Positions 29,037 through 37,915 are shown, numbered from the stretch's first letter. The stretch is DNA of 64,000 nucleotides from CALBZH01 sp964538515 (GCA_964538515.1 CAZIEW010000016.1:10827-74826); one strand, 5' to 3'. The notes: a model not told the origin generated them from the letters alone. Numbers and translations are program-made.

Positions 29037-30683
29037 TCACTCCCCTCTCATGAAGACAAGCTTGTTCAAGGCCATGGGGACTCCTATGCCGATTCCGCCT
29101 TCTGCCGTGAAAAACCAGCCCCGCAGGACCTCGGGCCGATACGCGATGACGGTCACGGGGTGGTAGAGGGGAAGCGTGGGGAGCTCGTCGGCGTAGATCC
29201 GCTGCATGGCCTGGCAGAGGGACCGCCGCTCGGCAGCGTCCGCCGAGGCCAGCAGCCGCTCTGCGGCCAGACGGTACTCGGGGGTCGAGGGCGTTTGACC
29301 GGACCAGCCCCCTTCATTCACCGTCCCGAATCCCATGATGACGGACGGGTCGCCCCCGAGCCCTCCGTGGCCGCTCAGGGCCAGGTCGTAGCGCGCCTCG
29401 CGTACTCTGGCGTCAAGCGTCTTCACATCGAGCACCTTGACCTCGATGGAGAAGCCGACCTGCCCAAGCCAGGTCTGCAGCAGCTCGGCCTCGCGCAGGT
29501 AAGGCGAGGTCGTGATGAGGGTGAGCGCCATAGGATTGCCTTCGGAAGCATCCGAAACCTTGTCCCCGTCCCGACCCGCGATGCCGGACGACTGGAGCAA
29601 TTCCTTGGACCGAGTCGGATCGTACGGATAGCGCTCGAGGCAGGAGGGATCGAACCATTGGGAATCCGGCGGCAAAAACCCGGGGCTGGCGGGGTGAGCG
29701 CCTTCCAGCCCGCCGGGCACCGCCCGCTCGACCAGCGCCCGTCGGTCGATGGCGTGCGCGACGGCACGGCGCACGTCGAGCTGGGAAAAGGGAGGCCGGT
29801 CGCGGTTCATCTGGAGTGCCAGCACCCAATAGGCGGGGCCGGATTTGAGCTGAAAGCGGGGTTGCGTGCGAAACCGGTCCATGAGAGCCGCAGGAATGCT
29901 CGCCTGGTCGACCGCACCACTGTCCAGGGCCGCGACGGGGTCGGGCGCCGGAACGAACCGCAGCTTCGCAACCCGCGGCGCGCCCAGGAAAAAGTCCGGA
30001 TTGGCCGCGTATTCATAGCCACCCTGCGCCTTGTCGTATTGAACCAGGCGGTACGGACCGCTCCCGACGGCCCGATCGGGGAGAGCTGCGGCCCGAGGGT
30101 CCGGGACATCCTTCCAGAGGTGCTCGGGGAAGATGGGAACACTCCCCGCGAGATGACCGAGAAACGGCGCATAGGGCGCCTCCAGGTGAAAGCGCACGGT
30201 CGCGGCGTCGGGCGTCTCGACCCTGCCGGCCTTCGATACGGGAAACCACTCGACGGGATGGGTCTTGAGGTACTCAAAGGTGAACCGAACGTCCCGGGAG
30301 CTGAGAGGAGCGCCGTCCTGCCAGCGGACGGACGGCCGCAGACGAAAGGTCCAGGTGAGGCCGTCCGCCGAGCATTCCCAGCTTTCCGCGAGCCATGGGA
30401 CAATGCCCTTCTCGTCTTTCCAGACCAAGGTGTCGTAGACCAGGCTCAGGTGCACGTACCCCGGTCCCCTGGGATAGAAGGAAAACGGCGTCGGAAGGCC
30501 CCAATCGCCACCCGGCAGCTGGACTTCTTTGAGCTTGCCCGCTGAAAGCGCGGACCTGTCGGACGGTACCCCGCGGTCCGCCTCCGTACAGCCGAAGAGG
30601 AAAAACACAGCCAGCCACACGCCCCAGCTCAACCGGCGCCGCTTGCCGAACGCCCTTCCCGCCTCGATCCTCCGATCACCCAT
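29037..30683 (-). CDS. substrate-binding lipoprotein, NikA/DppA family
   Basis: 548 residues from ATG 30683 (ribosome site GGGGGGAG). Lipobox FLFGC puts the lipid on Cys32. The SBP_bac_5 fold is clear: DTLVWKDEKGIVPWLAESWE near residue 85, then WTFRLRPSVRWQDGAPLSSRDVRFT. Members bind nickel chelates, peptides or other solutes in the periplasm. The FmdE gene in the operon and the shared leader type favour a metal chelate, but nothing in the sequence proves nickel. Confidence 0.85.
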   Translation of the reverse strand: MGDRRIEAGRAFGKRRRLSWGVWLAVFFLFGCTEADRGVPSDRSALSAGKLKEVQLPGGDWGLPTPFSFYPRGPGYVHLSLVYDTLVWKDEKGIVPWLAESWECSADGLTWTFRLRPSVRWQDGAPLSSRDVRFTFEYLKTHPVEWFPVSKAGRVETPDAATVRFHLEAPYAPFLGHLAGSVPIFPEHLWKDVPDPRAAALPDRAVGSGPYRLVQYDKAQGGYEYAANPDFFLGAPRVAKLRFVPAPDPVAALDSGAVDQASIPAALMDRFRTQPRFQLKSGPAYWVLALQMNRDRPPFSQLDVRRAVAHAIDRRALVERAVPGGLEGAHPASPGFLPPDSQWFDPSCLERYPYDPTRSKELLQSSGIAGRDGDKVSDASEGNPMALTLITTSPYLREAELLQTWLGQVGFSIEVKVLDVKTLDARVREARYDLALSGHGGLGGDPSVIMGFGTVNEGGWSGQTPSTPEYRLAAERLLASADAAERRSLCQAMQRIYADELPTLPLYHPVTVIAYRPEVLRGWFFTAEGGIGIGVPMALNKLVFMRGE

Positions 30684-30696
30684 GACTCCCCCCGAT

Positions 30697-30735
30697 AAAA
30701 AAAGGCCCCGTATCCCTTCATCGGGATTCGGGGCC
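30697..30735 (-). terminator. leader terminator immediately before the NikA-like gene
   Basis: On the minus strand GGCCCCGAATCCC (30735-30723) pairs with GGGATACGGGGCC (30716-30704) and is followed by seven T's (30703-30697). The T run ends 13 bases before the start codon, so this stem must be avoided for the operon to be expressed. A GGTCACGAAGGCC box overlaps its 5' arm (30744-30732). Confidence 0.85.
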
Positions 30736-30858
30736 TTCGTGACCTCCGTTGGCTCGTGCATGAGCCCGCACGGCACGATACCGAATCGCGCACGCCGCGG
30801 GCCGTGCCCTGGAATGCTTGGAAGTGCGGAGCGGCTTCATGCCGCCGTTACGATGCTC

Positions 30859-30886
30859 CCTATACCACAATCCGAGCCCGCAACAA
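30859..30886 (-). promoter_or_regulatory. possible promoter of the NikA-like operon
   Basis: Minus-strand TTGTTG (30886-30881) and TATAGG (30864-30859) with a 16-base spacer. Transcription from here would give a leader of about 115 bases before the terminator at 30735. Within that leader GGCACGGC and GCCGTGC segments can pair (about 30770-30815). Confidence 0.4.
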
Positions 30887-30910
30887 ATCCCAACGTTGCA
30901 GAGCCCTGGT

Positions 30911-30978
30911 GGAGACCGCCACTGCACCGAGGCACAGCCAGCGGCTTGTGCCGGTGTTGCAGGCCGGGAGCGGTCTCC
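30911..30978. other. 68-base imperfect palindrome
   Basis: GGAGACCGC (30911-30919) is the exact complement of GCGGTCTCC (30970-30978). Inside, TGCA, CACCG and GGCACAGCC pair in order with matching segments around a 3-4 base tip. It lies upstream of the likely promoter and has no T run. It could be an end of the small upstream transcript, a protein site or a small RNA. Confidence 0.5.
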
Positions 30979-31066
30979 GTGCTGAATCAAGGGAAGTGGA
31001 GCTCAGGAGTCTTCAGGGGGGCCGCCTCCCAAAGACTCCCCGCAGGGGATGGCATGACCAGTCTTC

Positions 31067-31264
31067 TCATGCATTCACGGCAACCAGCGAAATGCCCAGT
31101 TGGCTCTCCAGCGCCTGAATTTTGGCCAGCTGATCGTCACTGATGGAAGCGGGATTCACGGGGTGGCAGGAAAAGGCCAGGAGAGGATTCCCCAGCTCTT
31201 TTTCCAGATTTTGAATGGCGCTCATTTCTTCCTGACCCAGTTTGGTCGAGAGGCTGCACAGCAT
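31067..31264 (-). CDS. small conserved-looking protein, function unknown
   Basis: 65 residues with an excellent ribosome site (AAAGGAGATGTCATC before ATG 31264). The sequence is of ordinary composition, with two related segments, NLEKELGNPLLAF and ALESQLGISLVAV, suggesting a duplicated short helix-strand unit. It lies between the regulator remnant and the NikA-like operon. No family recognised. Confidence 0.6.
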   Translation of the reverse strand: MLCSLSTKLGQEEMSAIQNLEKELGNPLLAFSCHPVNPASISDDQLAKIQALESQLGISLVAVNA

Positions 31265-31411
31265 GATGACATCTCCTTTCTCAAGGGGTGACTCACCTCA
31301 TGGCAGAAAATCGACTGCATGCCCCATGCATGCGATGGCCTAAGAATGACACGGCGCCGCAGGAAAGCAACAGTAGAAAAACAGGAGCTAAACGGCAGCA
31401 AAAAACTACTG

Positions 31412-31963
31412 CTAGACAAGAGAAAGCAGGTACGACCGCAGGTTGGTCTTGGCGTTGCTCAGGCCGAGCTTCTTCCGGATGTTCTTCCGGTGGAACTCTA
31501 CGGCATTCGTCGACAAATTCAGCGACAGCGCGATATCCTTGGTGGTGCGGCCCTCTTTGACCAGGGCCGCCACCTGGATCTCCTGCGGCGTGAACTGGAG
31601 ATGCTGTACGCTCAGCCTGCGCAGAAAGGGTGAGACGATTTCCTTGAGGTGGGATTCCATGATCTCCAGGTAGGTCTGGTGCTGGGGAGCGAGGCGCGCT
31701 GCTTTCAGCTTTTCAAGGTAAGGCAAGGTGAAATTGCGAATGTTGACCAGCACGTTTTCCTCGAGATCCCGCTTGTCGTTCTCCCGCTGCTGCAGGAGCA
31801 CCTTGAGGGCGGTGTTCGCCTCTTCGAGGTTCCGAGACTGCTGCTCGAGCTCCGCTTCTCGGTTTCGCAGGGCTTCTTCCGCCTGCTTGAGCGCGGTGAT
31901 GTTTTCGTGGCTGACGACCACCCGGACCGTTGTCGCACCGGTCAACCGTGTGGCGCGCATGTA
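31412..31963 (-). pseudogene. 5'-truncated PAS/coiled-coil/LuxR-type regulator
   Basis: About 183 residues remain. They start inside a PAS domain end (DWYYMRATRL then VVVSHENIT), continue with a coiled coil (about 25-75), and end with a LuxR/FixJ helix-turn-helix (TPQEIQVAALVKEGRTTKDI, then STNAVEFHRKNIRKKLGL). The N-terminal sensor part is missing where the restriction island begins, somewhere between about 31963 and 32040. The gene is probably dead, or makes only the DNA-binding piece. Confidence 0.75.
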
Positions 31964-32100
31964 ATACCAATCAGCTGCGGCTGGAAGCGACCAGAACTTC
32001 GAATGGCGATACCGTTCCGGTAGTGATATAATATTATTTGGTTTGTGGAAGCGAAGCGGAGCTTTCCGGATGAAACATCGCTTGTTAGCAGGGGTTAAGA

Positions 32101-33330
32101 ATGCTCGGTCTTGAGGCTGCCCGCCTGATAAACGAGGATCAGCGCGCGTATGAGGCGCGTTCCAAGGGAAAATCGATCCAATCTTCCGTTAGGTACACAC
32201 TGATTGACCTGTTCTCCGGGGCAGGCGGTATGACACTCGGTTTTTCCGAGAAGTTCGGTCAACCCTTTGAACCTATCTGGGCTAACGACTTCAATAGATT
32301 CTGTGCTGAAACCTATAACAGGAATTTTGGTCCACATTGTGTTTCCGGAGACCTCGTTGATATCCTCAGAGAAGGAAAAGTGAAAATACCATCTGCGGAT
32401 GTGGTCATAGGGGGTCCCCCATGCCAAGGATTCAGCTTACTGAATAAACAGAGAGCGAGTGACCCGAGAAAACAGTTGTGGAGGCCATTTTTGGAAGTGG
32501 TACAAAGATGCGATGCTCAAATCTTCGCGATGGAGAATGTACCCCAGTTGATTGGGACATTTGAGCATGGAGAAATTGTTGGGCTTGCCGAATCTATGGG
32601 TTTCAAAATTTGGCACGGCAAGCTTTTGGCGGCAGACTACGGAGTACCACAGCTGAGACTCCGTGCTTTTATTATTGGGTGCAGATTTTCAGATCCTTCA
32701 GTCTTGTTCCCTCCTAGAAAAACACACTACAAGCCAAATTCGGGCGGTATTCAGATCACCTTTGCGATGTCTGGAAATGACACGTACATCCGAAAACCGC
32801 AACCATGGAAAACGGTCAGGGATGCCATTGGGGATTTGCCTCCTCCGGAAGGCACAGAGATAAGGAAGGTTGCTCCCCCGCTCGACCTTCATTTTGGGAG
32901 AACTCCGACTGAGAAAAGTCTAAGAAGGTATAAAGCCATACCTGAACAGGGTATGAATCGTTTCGATCTACAAAGGATCGCCCCTGAACTCACACCGGAT
33001 TGTTGGCACAGAAAGAAGCAGGGAGGCACGGATCTGTTTGGCCGGCTTTGGTGGGACAGGCCTGCTTTTACTATTCGAACTGAGTTTTTTAAACCTGAAA
33101 AGGGGCGTTACCTCCACCCGGAGCAACATCGACCGATCACACACAGAGAAGCGGCCCGTTTCCAGACCTTTCCGGACGATTTTGAATTCACGGGCTCCAA
33201 AATTGAAATCGCAAAACAGATAGGCAATGCTGTTCCACCCTTGCTTGCTGCACGCGTAGCCGATGTGGTCCATGTCCTTCTCTCAAGCCGATCTGTTGGG
33301 AATTCGGATGGACGTCTTCAGCAAGGATAA
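32101..33330 (+). CDS. DNA (cytosine-5)-methyltransferase
   Basis: 409 residues with the C5-MTase motifs in order: I FSGAGGMTLGF (about 39-49), IV GGPPCQGFS with the catalytic Cys (about 103-111), VI AMENVPQ, VIII-like VPQLRLRAF, and X IAKQIGNAVPPLLA near the C-terminus. It modifies cytosine in a specific DNA sequence; the target is unknown. A TATAAT at 32026-32031 may be its -10 box. The gene is clearly lower in GC than its surroundings, which indicates transfer. Its end overlaps the vsr start. Confidence 0.93.
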   Translation: MLGLEAARLINEDQRAYEARSKGKSIQSSVRYTLIDLFSGAGGMTLGFSEKFGQPFEPIWANDFNRFCAETYNRNFGPHCVSGDLVDILREGKVKIPSADVVIGGPPCQGFSLLNKQRASDPRKQLWRPFLEVVQRCDAQIFAMENVPQLIGTFEHGEIVGLAESMGFKIWHGKLLAADYGVPQLRLRAFIIGCRFSDPSVLFPPRKTHYKPNSGGIQITFAMSGNDTYIRKPQPWKTVRDAIGDLPPPEGTEIRKVAPPLDLHFGRTPTEKSLRRYKAIPEQGMNRFDLQRIAPELTPDCWHRKKQGGTDLFGRLWWDRPAFTIRTEFFKPEKGRYLHPEQHRPITHREAARFQTFPDDFEFTGSKIEIAKQIGNAVPPLLAARVADVVHVLLSSRSVGNSDGRLQQG

Positions 33331-33766
33331 ACGAAGCCGGATAATGTCCAGGGTTGGCGGAAAGGATACCAAGCCGGAACTACTCGTTCGATCTTTACTT
33401 CATAGAATGGGCCATCGCTTTAGAATTCATCGAACGGACCTCCCCGGAAATCCTGACATCACTTTGCCGAAGCACAGAAAAGTCATATTTGTTCATGGTT
33501 GTTTTTGGCATGGACACATTGGATGTCCAAGAGCAAAGCGGCCTTCGACAAATGAAGAGTTTTGGCAAAAGAAGCTCGACAAGAACATTCAAAGAGATGG
33601 CCAAAATCTAGCCAAACTTGCGGCTCTCGGCTGGACTGTACTGGTAATCTGGCAATGTGAGATAAGGAACTTGTCAAAGCTGAAGTACAAGATAGAGAAT
33701 TTCCTAGGGAAAGATACTGAACAACCCGGAGTTCCAGTAGAAGATGAAAACATCGGAAACGATTAG
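33308..33766 (+). CDS. vsr: very short patch repair endonuclease Vsr
   Basis: 152 residues from ATG 33308, which lies inside the methyltransferase end. The motifs are typical: MSRVGGKDTKPELLVRSLLH, the nuclease core FVHGCFWHGH, and VLVIWQCEI. Vsr nicks beside T:G mismatches left by deamination of 5-methylcytosine, so it protects methylated sites made by the neighbouring enzyme. It overlaps the next gene by 23 bases. Confidence 0.93.
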   Translation: MDVFSKDKRSRIMSRVGGKDTKPELLVRSLLHRMGHRFRIHRTDLPGNPDITLPKHRKVIFVHGCFWHGHIGCPRAKRPSTNEEFWQKKLDKNIQRDGQNLAKLAALGWTVLVIWQCEIRNLSKLKYKIENFLGKDTEQPGVPVEDENIGND

Positions 33767-34673
33767 AAAAGAACTCGAAAAACTCATTATCAACTTTGAA
33801 AATGAGCTGAAATCAGACAGCCTACGACAAAAAGTCCTTGCGCTTGTTCCGTGCTTCCATCAACTGAGAAACCTCGGTAAATCGCTAATCCCAAGGAACG
33901 TAGCTCGTAGTGCGAGAGACAGGATACTGCATTATTTCCAGAGGTATCCACAGACGGTAATCGCCGGTGATGAACTTCTTGTTGTCTCGGGAATTCAGGA
34001 ATATGCTCGAAGGGTCAGGGAACTCAAAGTGCAGTTCGGTTGGCTCATTGTAAACGGAGTAACGGCCAAGGAGATGACCGAAGAAGGTGAGTTTCCCCTT
34101 GAGAACGTTGATGCCTCAAGCATGAGCCCTTCCGATTATATTCTGCTGAGTACAGCACAGGACCGGGATGCTGCTCATCGTTGGTTCCTTGCGAACGAAA
34201 TCAGAAAAGAGAACTTGTCTGTTCGAGACAAGATTCTGAAGTACCTTCTCAAGAATGTTGGTAAGCCAGTATCTGGTGAAGAACTTCGATATGTGGCAAA
34301 AGACAGATCAGAATGGGCCAGACGGGTCAGAGAATTGCGCACTGAATTTGGCTGGCCTATTGTCACCAAGAATACAGGTCGCCCCGATCTGGACATAGGC
34401 ATATATCTGCTGGAAGCAGATCGACAGAGCCCTGAACATGATCGACATATTCCGGATACCGTCAAACGCAGGGTTTTAAGAAGAGATGGCTACAGGTGCC
34501 AAAAATGTGGATGGACGCATGAAGAGTGGAATAGGTCCGATCCTCGACATTTGGAATTGCATCATGTGAAACCTCATGTAAAAGGCGGGGAGAACACAGA
34601 AGAGAATCTCGTAACGCTTTGTACCATCTGCCACGATGACATTCATCGGAACAGCCCCTCTGTGCCAATGTGA
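33744..34673 (+). CDS. HNH endonuclease with two winged-helix-like repeats (likely restriction enzyme)
   Basis: 309 residues. Two copies of a recognition-type domain are visible: YARRVRELKVQFGWLIVNG near residue 88 and WARRVRELRTEFGWPIVTK near residue 192, each preceded by a GDEL or GEEL segment. The C-terminus is an HNH nuclease: CQKCG, then LELHHVKPH, then NLVTLCTICHDDIH (about 253-300). Together with the methyltransferase and Vsr it forms a type II restriction-modification island. The duplicated domain may read two half-sites or sense methylation; the specificity is unknown. Confidence 0.82.
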   Translation: MKTSETIRKELEKLIINFENELKSDSLRQKVLALVPCFHQLRNLGKSLIPRNVARSARDRILHYFQRYPQTVIAGDELLVVSGIQEYARRVRELKVQFGWLIVNGVTAKEMTEEGEFPLENVDASSMSPSDYILLSTAQDRDAAHRWFLANEIRKENLSVRDKILKYLLKNVGKPVSGEELRYVAKDRSEWARRVRELRTEFGWPIVTKNTGRPDLDIGIYLLEADRQSPEHDRHIPDTVKRRVLRRDGYRCQKCGWTHEEWNRSDPRHLELHHVKPHVKGGENTEENLVTLCTICHDDIHRNSPSVPM

Positions 34674-34675
34674 CT

Positions 34676-34858
34676 GAGACATCTCCCCTATGATAAATTA
34701 GAGTCGAGGGTGGGGAGGAGACAGCCATGAGAGAGGTAGCCTGAATGAAAGAAGGCCTAGTGACTGCGGGGACGCCGGACCCCGGGGTTCCGGAAAAAGC
34801 CACGCGGCGCAAGTTCTCCGCTGAATACAAGCTGCGCATTCTACGGCTGGCCGACGGC
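34676..34858 (+). mobile_element. remnant of an insertion sequence (transposase OrfA start)
   Basis: After the HNH stop, TGAGACATCTCCCCTATGAT looks like an element end. A start at 34745 then encodes a helix-turn-helix transposase beginning (RRKFSAEYKLRILRLADG) that breaks off at 34858, where the cbiZ stop codon lies on the other strand. The opening resembles OrfA of IS3-type elements. It marks the right edge of the restriction island. Confidence 0.65.
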
Positions 34859-36082
34859 TCAGCTCCCCTTTTCGGCCAGGCCCGATGCGGGCGGCATCGC
34901 TGGTGCTGATGCTTCATCCGCTTCCAGGACCTCGGGCTCCGGCCATTTTTCCCGGAAGCCCAGGGCCATGGCATGGGCGGCCAAGCGCAGCAGGTCTCCG
35001 TTGGCGAGGGTATAGCCCGCCGCGGCAATCTCGTCCCGGTAGGCCGGCAACCGCGTACTGTCACCGGAGACGGCGGCGGCGATCTGGGCGCCGTAAGTGG
35101 CCACAAGCTCGGGAGCGCAGCTTTCCGGCAGGATGGACCACACCACCTTGTCCCGCAGGTGAGCCAGGGCCGCCACGGCTGCCACCACCAGCGGGTCCCG
35201 TTCAACGCAGGCGAAATTCGCGCGGAAAAGAGCGCTGTCCGAGCCGTTCAGGTGAGCGGCGACCGCCTCCCGCATACCTTCCTTGGTGGCCCCGAACCGC
35301 GCCAGATGAAGAACCGCGGAGCGCTGGCCCTCGGGAGTGAGCCCGTTTTGCAGGGCCAGGGTTCCACAGATGGCGTCGTGCACGGTCTTGCCGATGAGCT
35401 CTCCCAGGACGCTATGCTTGCCTGCCCCGGTGAGGGGGATTCCGCTGGCGAGGCGCGAGGCGACACCGATCTGGTCGGTGCCCGTGCCTGTCGCCAGCCC
35501 GTCCGAGTAGCGCGAGTGGACGGCCAGCTCCTGGAGGGCGGCCGTCTTGGCTTCGGTAGCTGTCATGACGCAGCGCACCATCGCGCCGGGCGTGAGCTCC
35601 CGGTTGATGAAGAGCAGCGTGTTGATGGTCCCGTGCGTCACCGGTTCCTGCACTCCCACCCGCTCGTAGGCACCGTCCATCTCGTAGACGGCGGCGGGAT
35701 CCCCCACGCGCCCGGCGTTGGTCTCGACTCCTCCCGTACACACCGCGATCACCTGAAGCTCCCGAAACGTCCGATGTTTGATGACGGCATAGCGCATGTT
35801 GGCAGCCGTTCCGAGCGTGGCGCATTCCGCGTGGGGCAGGCCGTGCCGCGACGCAACCAGTTGGCGGTAGACATCGGGCCGGCGGGCGATCTGGGCGTGC
35901 ATGGCCTGGTGGTGACCCGTCGGCTCACAGGACTGGTGATTGTACAAGTGGGTGAGATCATCCCGCAGCCCGCCCGCCGCCATGCACGTGGAAATCACCC
36001 GATGGGGGACCAGGAAGCGGGCGTAGACGATCTTTTCCTCACGATGGATTTCGAGTCCATCGTAGAATTTTCCGAGCAGCAT
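34859..36082 (-). CDS. cbiZ: adenosylcobinamide amidohydrolase CbiZ-family protein with extra C-terminal domain
   Basis: 407 residues from ATG 36082 (ribosome site GGAGG; a TTG at 36097 is the alternative). Residues about 75-245 are CbiZ: TLGTAANMRYAVIKHRTF, then CTGGVETNAGRVGDPA, then GLATGTGTDQIGVASRL and GKHSVLGELIG. CbiZ cuts the aminopropanol amide of imported corrinoids that have the wrong lower ligand, giving adenosylcobyrate for rebuilding. Typical CbiZ is about 220-240 residues; the C-terminal ~150 residues here are an additional helical part. It is the last gene of the riboswitch-controlled corrinoid operon, 28 bases after exbD, so corrinoid remodelling is its likely job. Confidence 0.85.
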   Translation of the reverse strand: MLLGKFYDGLEIHREEKIVYARFLVPHRVISTCMAAGGLRDDLTHLYNHQSCEPTGHHQAMHAQIARRPDVYRQLVASRHGLPHAECATLGTAANMRYAVIKHRTFRELQVIAVCTGGVETNAGRVGDPAAVYEMDGAYERVGVQEPVTHGTINTLLFINRELTPGAMVRCVMTATEAKTAALQELAVHSRYSDGLATGTGTDQIGVASRLASGIPLTGAGKHSVLGELIGKTVHDAICGTLALQNGLTPEGQRSAVLHLARFGATKEGMREAVAAHLNGSDSALFRANFACVERDPLVVAAVAALAHLRDKVVWSILPESCAPELVATYGAQIAAAVSGDSTRLPAYRDEIAAAGYTLANGDLLRLAAHAMALGFREKWPEPEVLEADEASAPAMPPASGLAEKGS

Positions 36083-36110
36083 GGGTGAGTCCTCCAAAAC
36101 AATCCGCGCG

Positions 36111-36521
36111 TTACGGGCCTTCAGCCCAACGGTCCGTGACGATCTGGAAGGCCGTGCATCCCGAAAGCCGCACCCCGTCCACGACCTTCACGAGGAGCCC
36201 CACGTCCGCCTGCTGGTCCGCCTTGATCTGGATGGAGGACGCGTGCGAATCTTCGAGCCGCCGTTTCAAAATCGCGGGGATGTGGTCGAGGGGCACGGGG
36301 TGATCGTCGATGAAAGCACTTCCGTCTCGAGTCAGCGCAATCACGATGGGCTCTTCCATTTGCTCCACCGCCGTCATGGATTCCGGGAGACGGACCTTGA
36401 TGCCCATCTCACTGGTGACGTTGTAGGTGATCACGAAGAAAAGCAGCAGGTTGAACACCACATCCACCAGCGGGGCCACGTCGATGTGCCTGTGTCGCCG
36501 CTTTCGCCTCTCAAACTCCAT
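36111..36521 (-). CDS. exbD: ExbD/TolR-family biopolymer transport protein
   Basis: 136 residues from ATG 36521 (ribosome site AAAGGAG). A basic N-terminus is followed by one membrane helix with the conserved Asp, HIDVAPLVDVVFNLLLFF (about 10-27), and a periplasmic C-terminal domain. With ExbB it forms the proton-driven motor that energises TonB. The start overlaps the exbB end by 11 bases. Confidence 0.92.
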   Translation of the reverse strand: MEFERRKRRHRHIDVAPLVDVVFNLLLFFVITYNVTSEMGIKVRLPESMTAVEQMEEPIVIALTRDGSAFIDDHPVPLDHIPAILKRRLEDSHASSIQIKADQQADVGLLVKVVDGVRLSGCTAFQIVTDRWAEGP

Positions 36522-37059
36522 GGCCTCTCCTTTCCACGAGGACCATGGCCATTTCCTTGATCCGAAGCCCGATCTCGTCCACCCGCCCCTCCAGGAAGTG
36601 CAGCGCCACGTGCGCGGGGATGGCGACGAAGAGGCCACCGGCCGTGGTGATGAGAGCCTCGTAAATGCCCCCGGCCACCATAGAGGGCTCCACCCGGCCA
36701 CCCGAGTGAGAAGCGATGACCATGAACGCCTGGATCATCCCGGTGACGGTGCCCGTGAAGCCCAAGAGGGGAGCGATGACGGCAATGAGGGAGAGCAGCC
36801 CGAGCCCTTTTTCCAGGCTTCGGATGGCTCGCGATCCCAGCAATGACAACTGGTCCTCATCCAGACCGCGTCGGATGCCGTCGATGATGGGGGAAACCAC
36901 CGGAGGATGCTTCTCCAGCAGTCTTTCGGCCGATGATGACAGACGACCCAGGACGCTCCCCAGCTGCAACGCCTTCGCGATGATGAGCGTCAGGGCCACG
37001 ATGGAGCACAGGAGGATCGGCCACATGAGCAGCCCGCCTTTGAGAAAAAATTCAATCAT
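36511..37059 (-). CDS. exbB: ExbB/TolQ-family motor protein
   Basis: 182 residues from ATG 37059, which lies inside the tonB stop region (GATGATTGA). Three membrane helices are visible: near residue 5, around GLLSLIAVIAPLLGFTGTVTGMI and around ITTAGGLFVAIPAHVALHFL, the latter two being the conserved proton-channel helices. It energises the outer-membrane receptor of the same operon, and probably the receptor at 21532 too. Confidence 0.93.
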   Translation of the reverse strand: MIEFFLKGGLLMWPILLCSIVALTLIIAKALQLGSVLGRLSSSAERLLEKHPPVVSPIIDGIRRGLDEDQLSLLGSRAIRSLEKGLGLLSLIAVIAPLLGFTGTVTGMIQAFMVIASHSGGRVEPSMVAGGIYEALITTAGGLFVAIPAHVALHFLEGRVDEIGLRIKEMAMVLVERRGHGV

Positions 37060-37915
37060 CGTTAGATCCTTCAAGAATGAATTTGACGGGAAGATTGGCT
37101 CGGCACATCACCGGCCTTCCCTCTCGCTTGGCAGGGCTGAACGTGGACTCCTTGACAGCCCGCAAAGCCTGCTCGTCAAAGCCGGACCCGGCGCCCCGCA
37201 CCACGACGGCCTCGATGAGGCGCCCACGCTCATCGATGGTGAGTCGCAGCAGCACGGTCCCCTCCTTGCCCATCTCCCGGGCCAGCTGGGGATAATGGGG
37301 GAGCACTCTCCGGAGGAATCGAGGGCCGTCTGAGGCGCCGAAGCGCGATTCCACCGGACCCTGGACCGCCGATCCCAGGCCTTGGAGACCGGGGCGGGCT
37401 GAAGCCACGGTCTGGCCATCGGAAGACCCCTCACCAGCATTTCGGGCCGGCATTTCGCGCCCGACGGATCCCTCGGCCGGGGTCGGCTCGTTCATCCTCG
37501 GGGTGGCCTTGACGACCGGTCTCTTCTTCGCCGGTTTCACCGGCGCAGGCTTTGGGATCACCCTTTCGGCCATGACCGGCTCCCGTGGCGGCGGTTCGGG
37601 CACCTGCACCGCCTCCGCTGGCAGGTTTTCGGGAAGCTCGGGGAGACCGACCGTGGCCGCCGGCGCGCCTCCCCCTCTCGCAAGGAAGAGCTGGATCTCT
37701 TCACAGTGGGGCTGCCGCATCGTATTCATGGAAAAAGGCGCGCTCAGCAGCAAGCCATGCAACAGGATGGAAATCAAAAAGGCGCACCAGAGCTTTCCGC
37801 TTCCGATCACCGCTCCTTCCGGGTTTTCAAATCCAGGGCAGCACCTTTCGAAGGAGGCTGAGCCGTGCCTTCGATCGTTCAGCCTCCCTGGGAGGGATTC
37901 GAAGACCGTTTCCAT
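37052..37915 (-). CDS. tonB: TonB energy-transducing protein
   Basis: 287 residues. One N-terminal membrane anchor (around WCAFLISILLHGLLLSAPF, about 43-61), a Pro-rich spacer with PEPPPREP and KPAPVKPAKKRP, and a C-terminal TonB domain (about 200-280: RRVLPHYPQLAREMGKEGTV, then FDEQALRAVKES). It carries energy from ExbBD to receptors. It is co-directional with and overlaps exbB. Confidence 0.92.
   Translation of the reverse strand: METVFESLPGRLNDRRHGSASFERCCPGFENPEGAVIGSGKLWCAFLISILLHGLLLSAPFSMNTMRQPHCEEIQLFLARGGGAPAATVGLPELPENLPAEAVQVPEPPPREPVMAERVIPKPAPVKPAKKRPVVKATPRMNEPTPAEGSVGREMPARNAGEGSSDGQTVASARPGLQGLGSAVQGPVESRFGASDGPRFLRRVLPHYPQLAREMGKEGTVLLRLTIDERGRLIEAVVVRGAGSGFDEQALRAVKESTFSPAKREGRPVMCRANLPVKFILEGSNDD

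Noticed and set aside
27921..30545. A very long open frame on the + strand (874 codons) opposite the ABC importer genes
   Set aside because: It has no recognisable domain, is rich in Arg, His, Gly and Gln, and lies exactly antisense to five well-supported genes; it is a by-product of GC-rich codon usage.
30740..30860. NikA-like leader as a known metal riboswitch (NiCo, Moco or similar)
   Set aside because: I could not match the conserved segments of any riboswitch class I know; it is reported only as a structured leader with a terminator.
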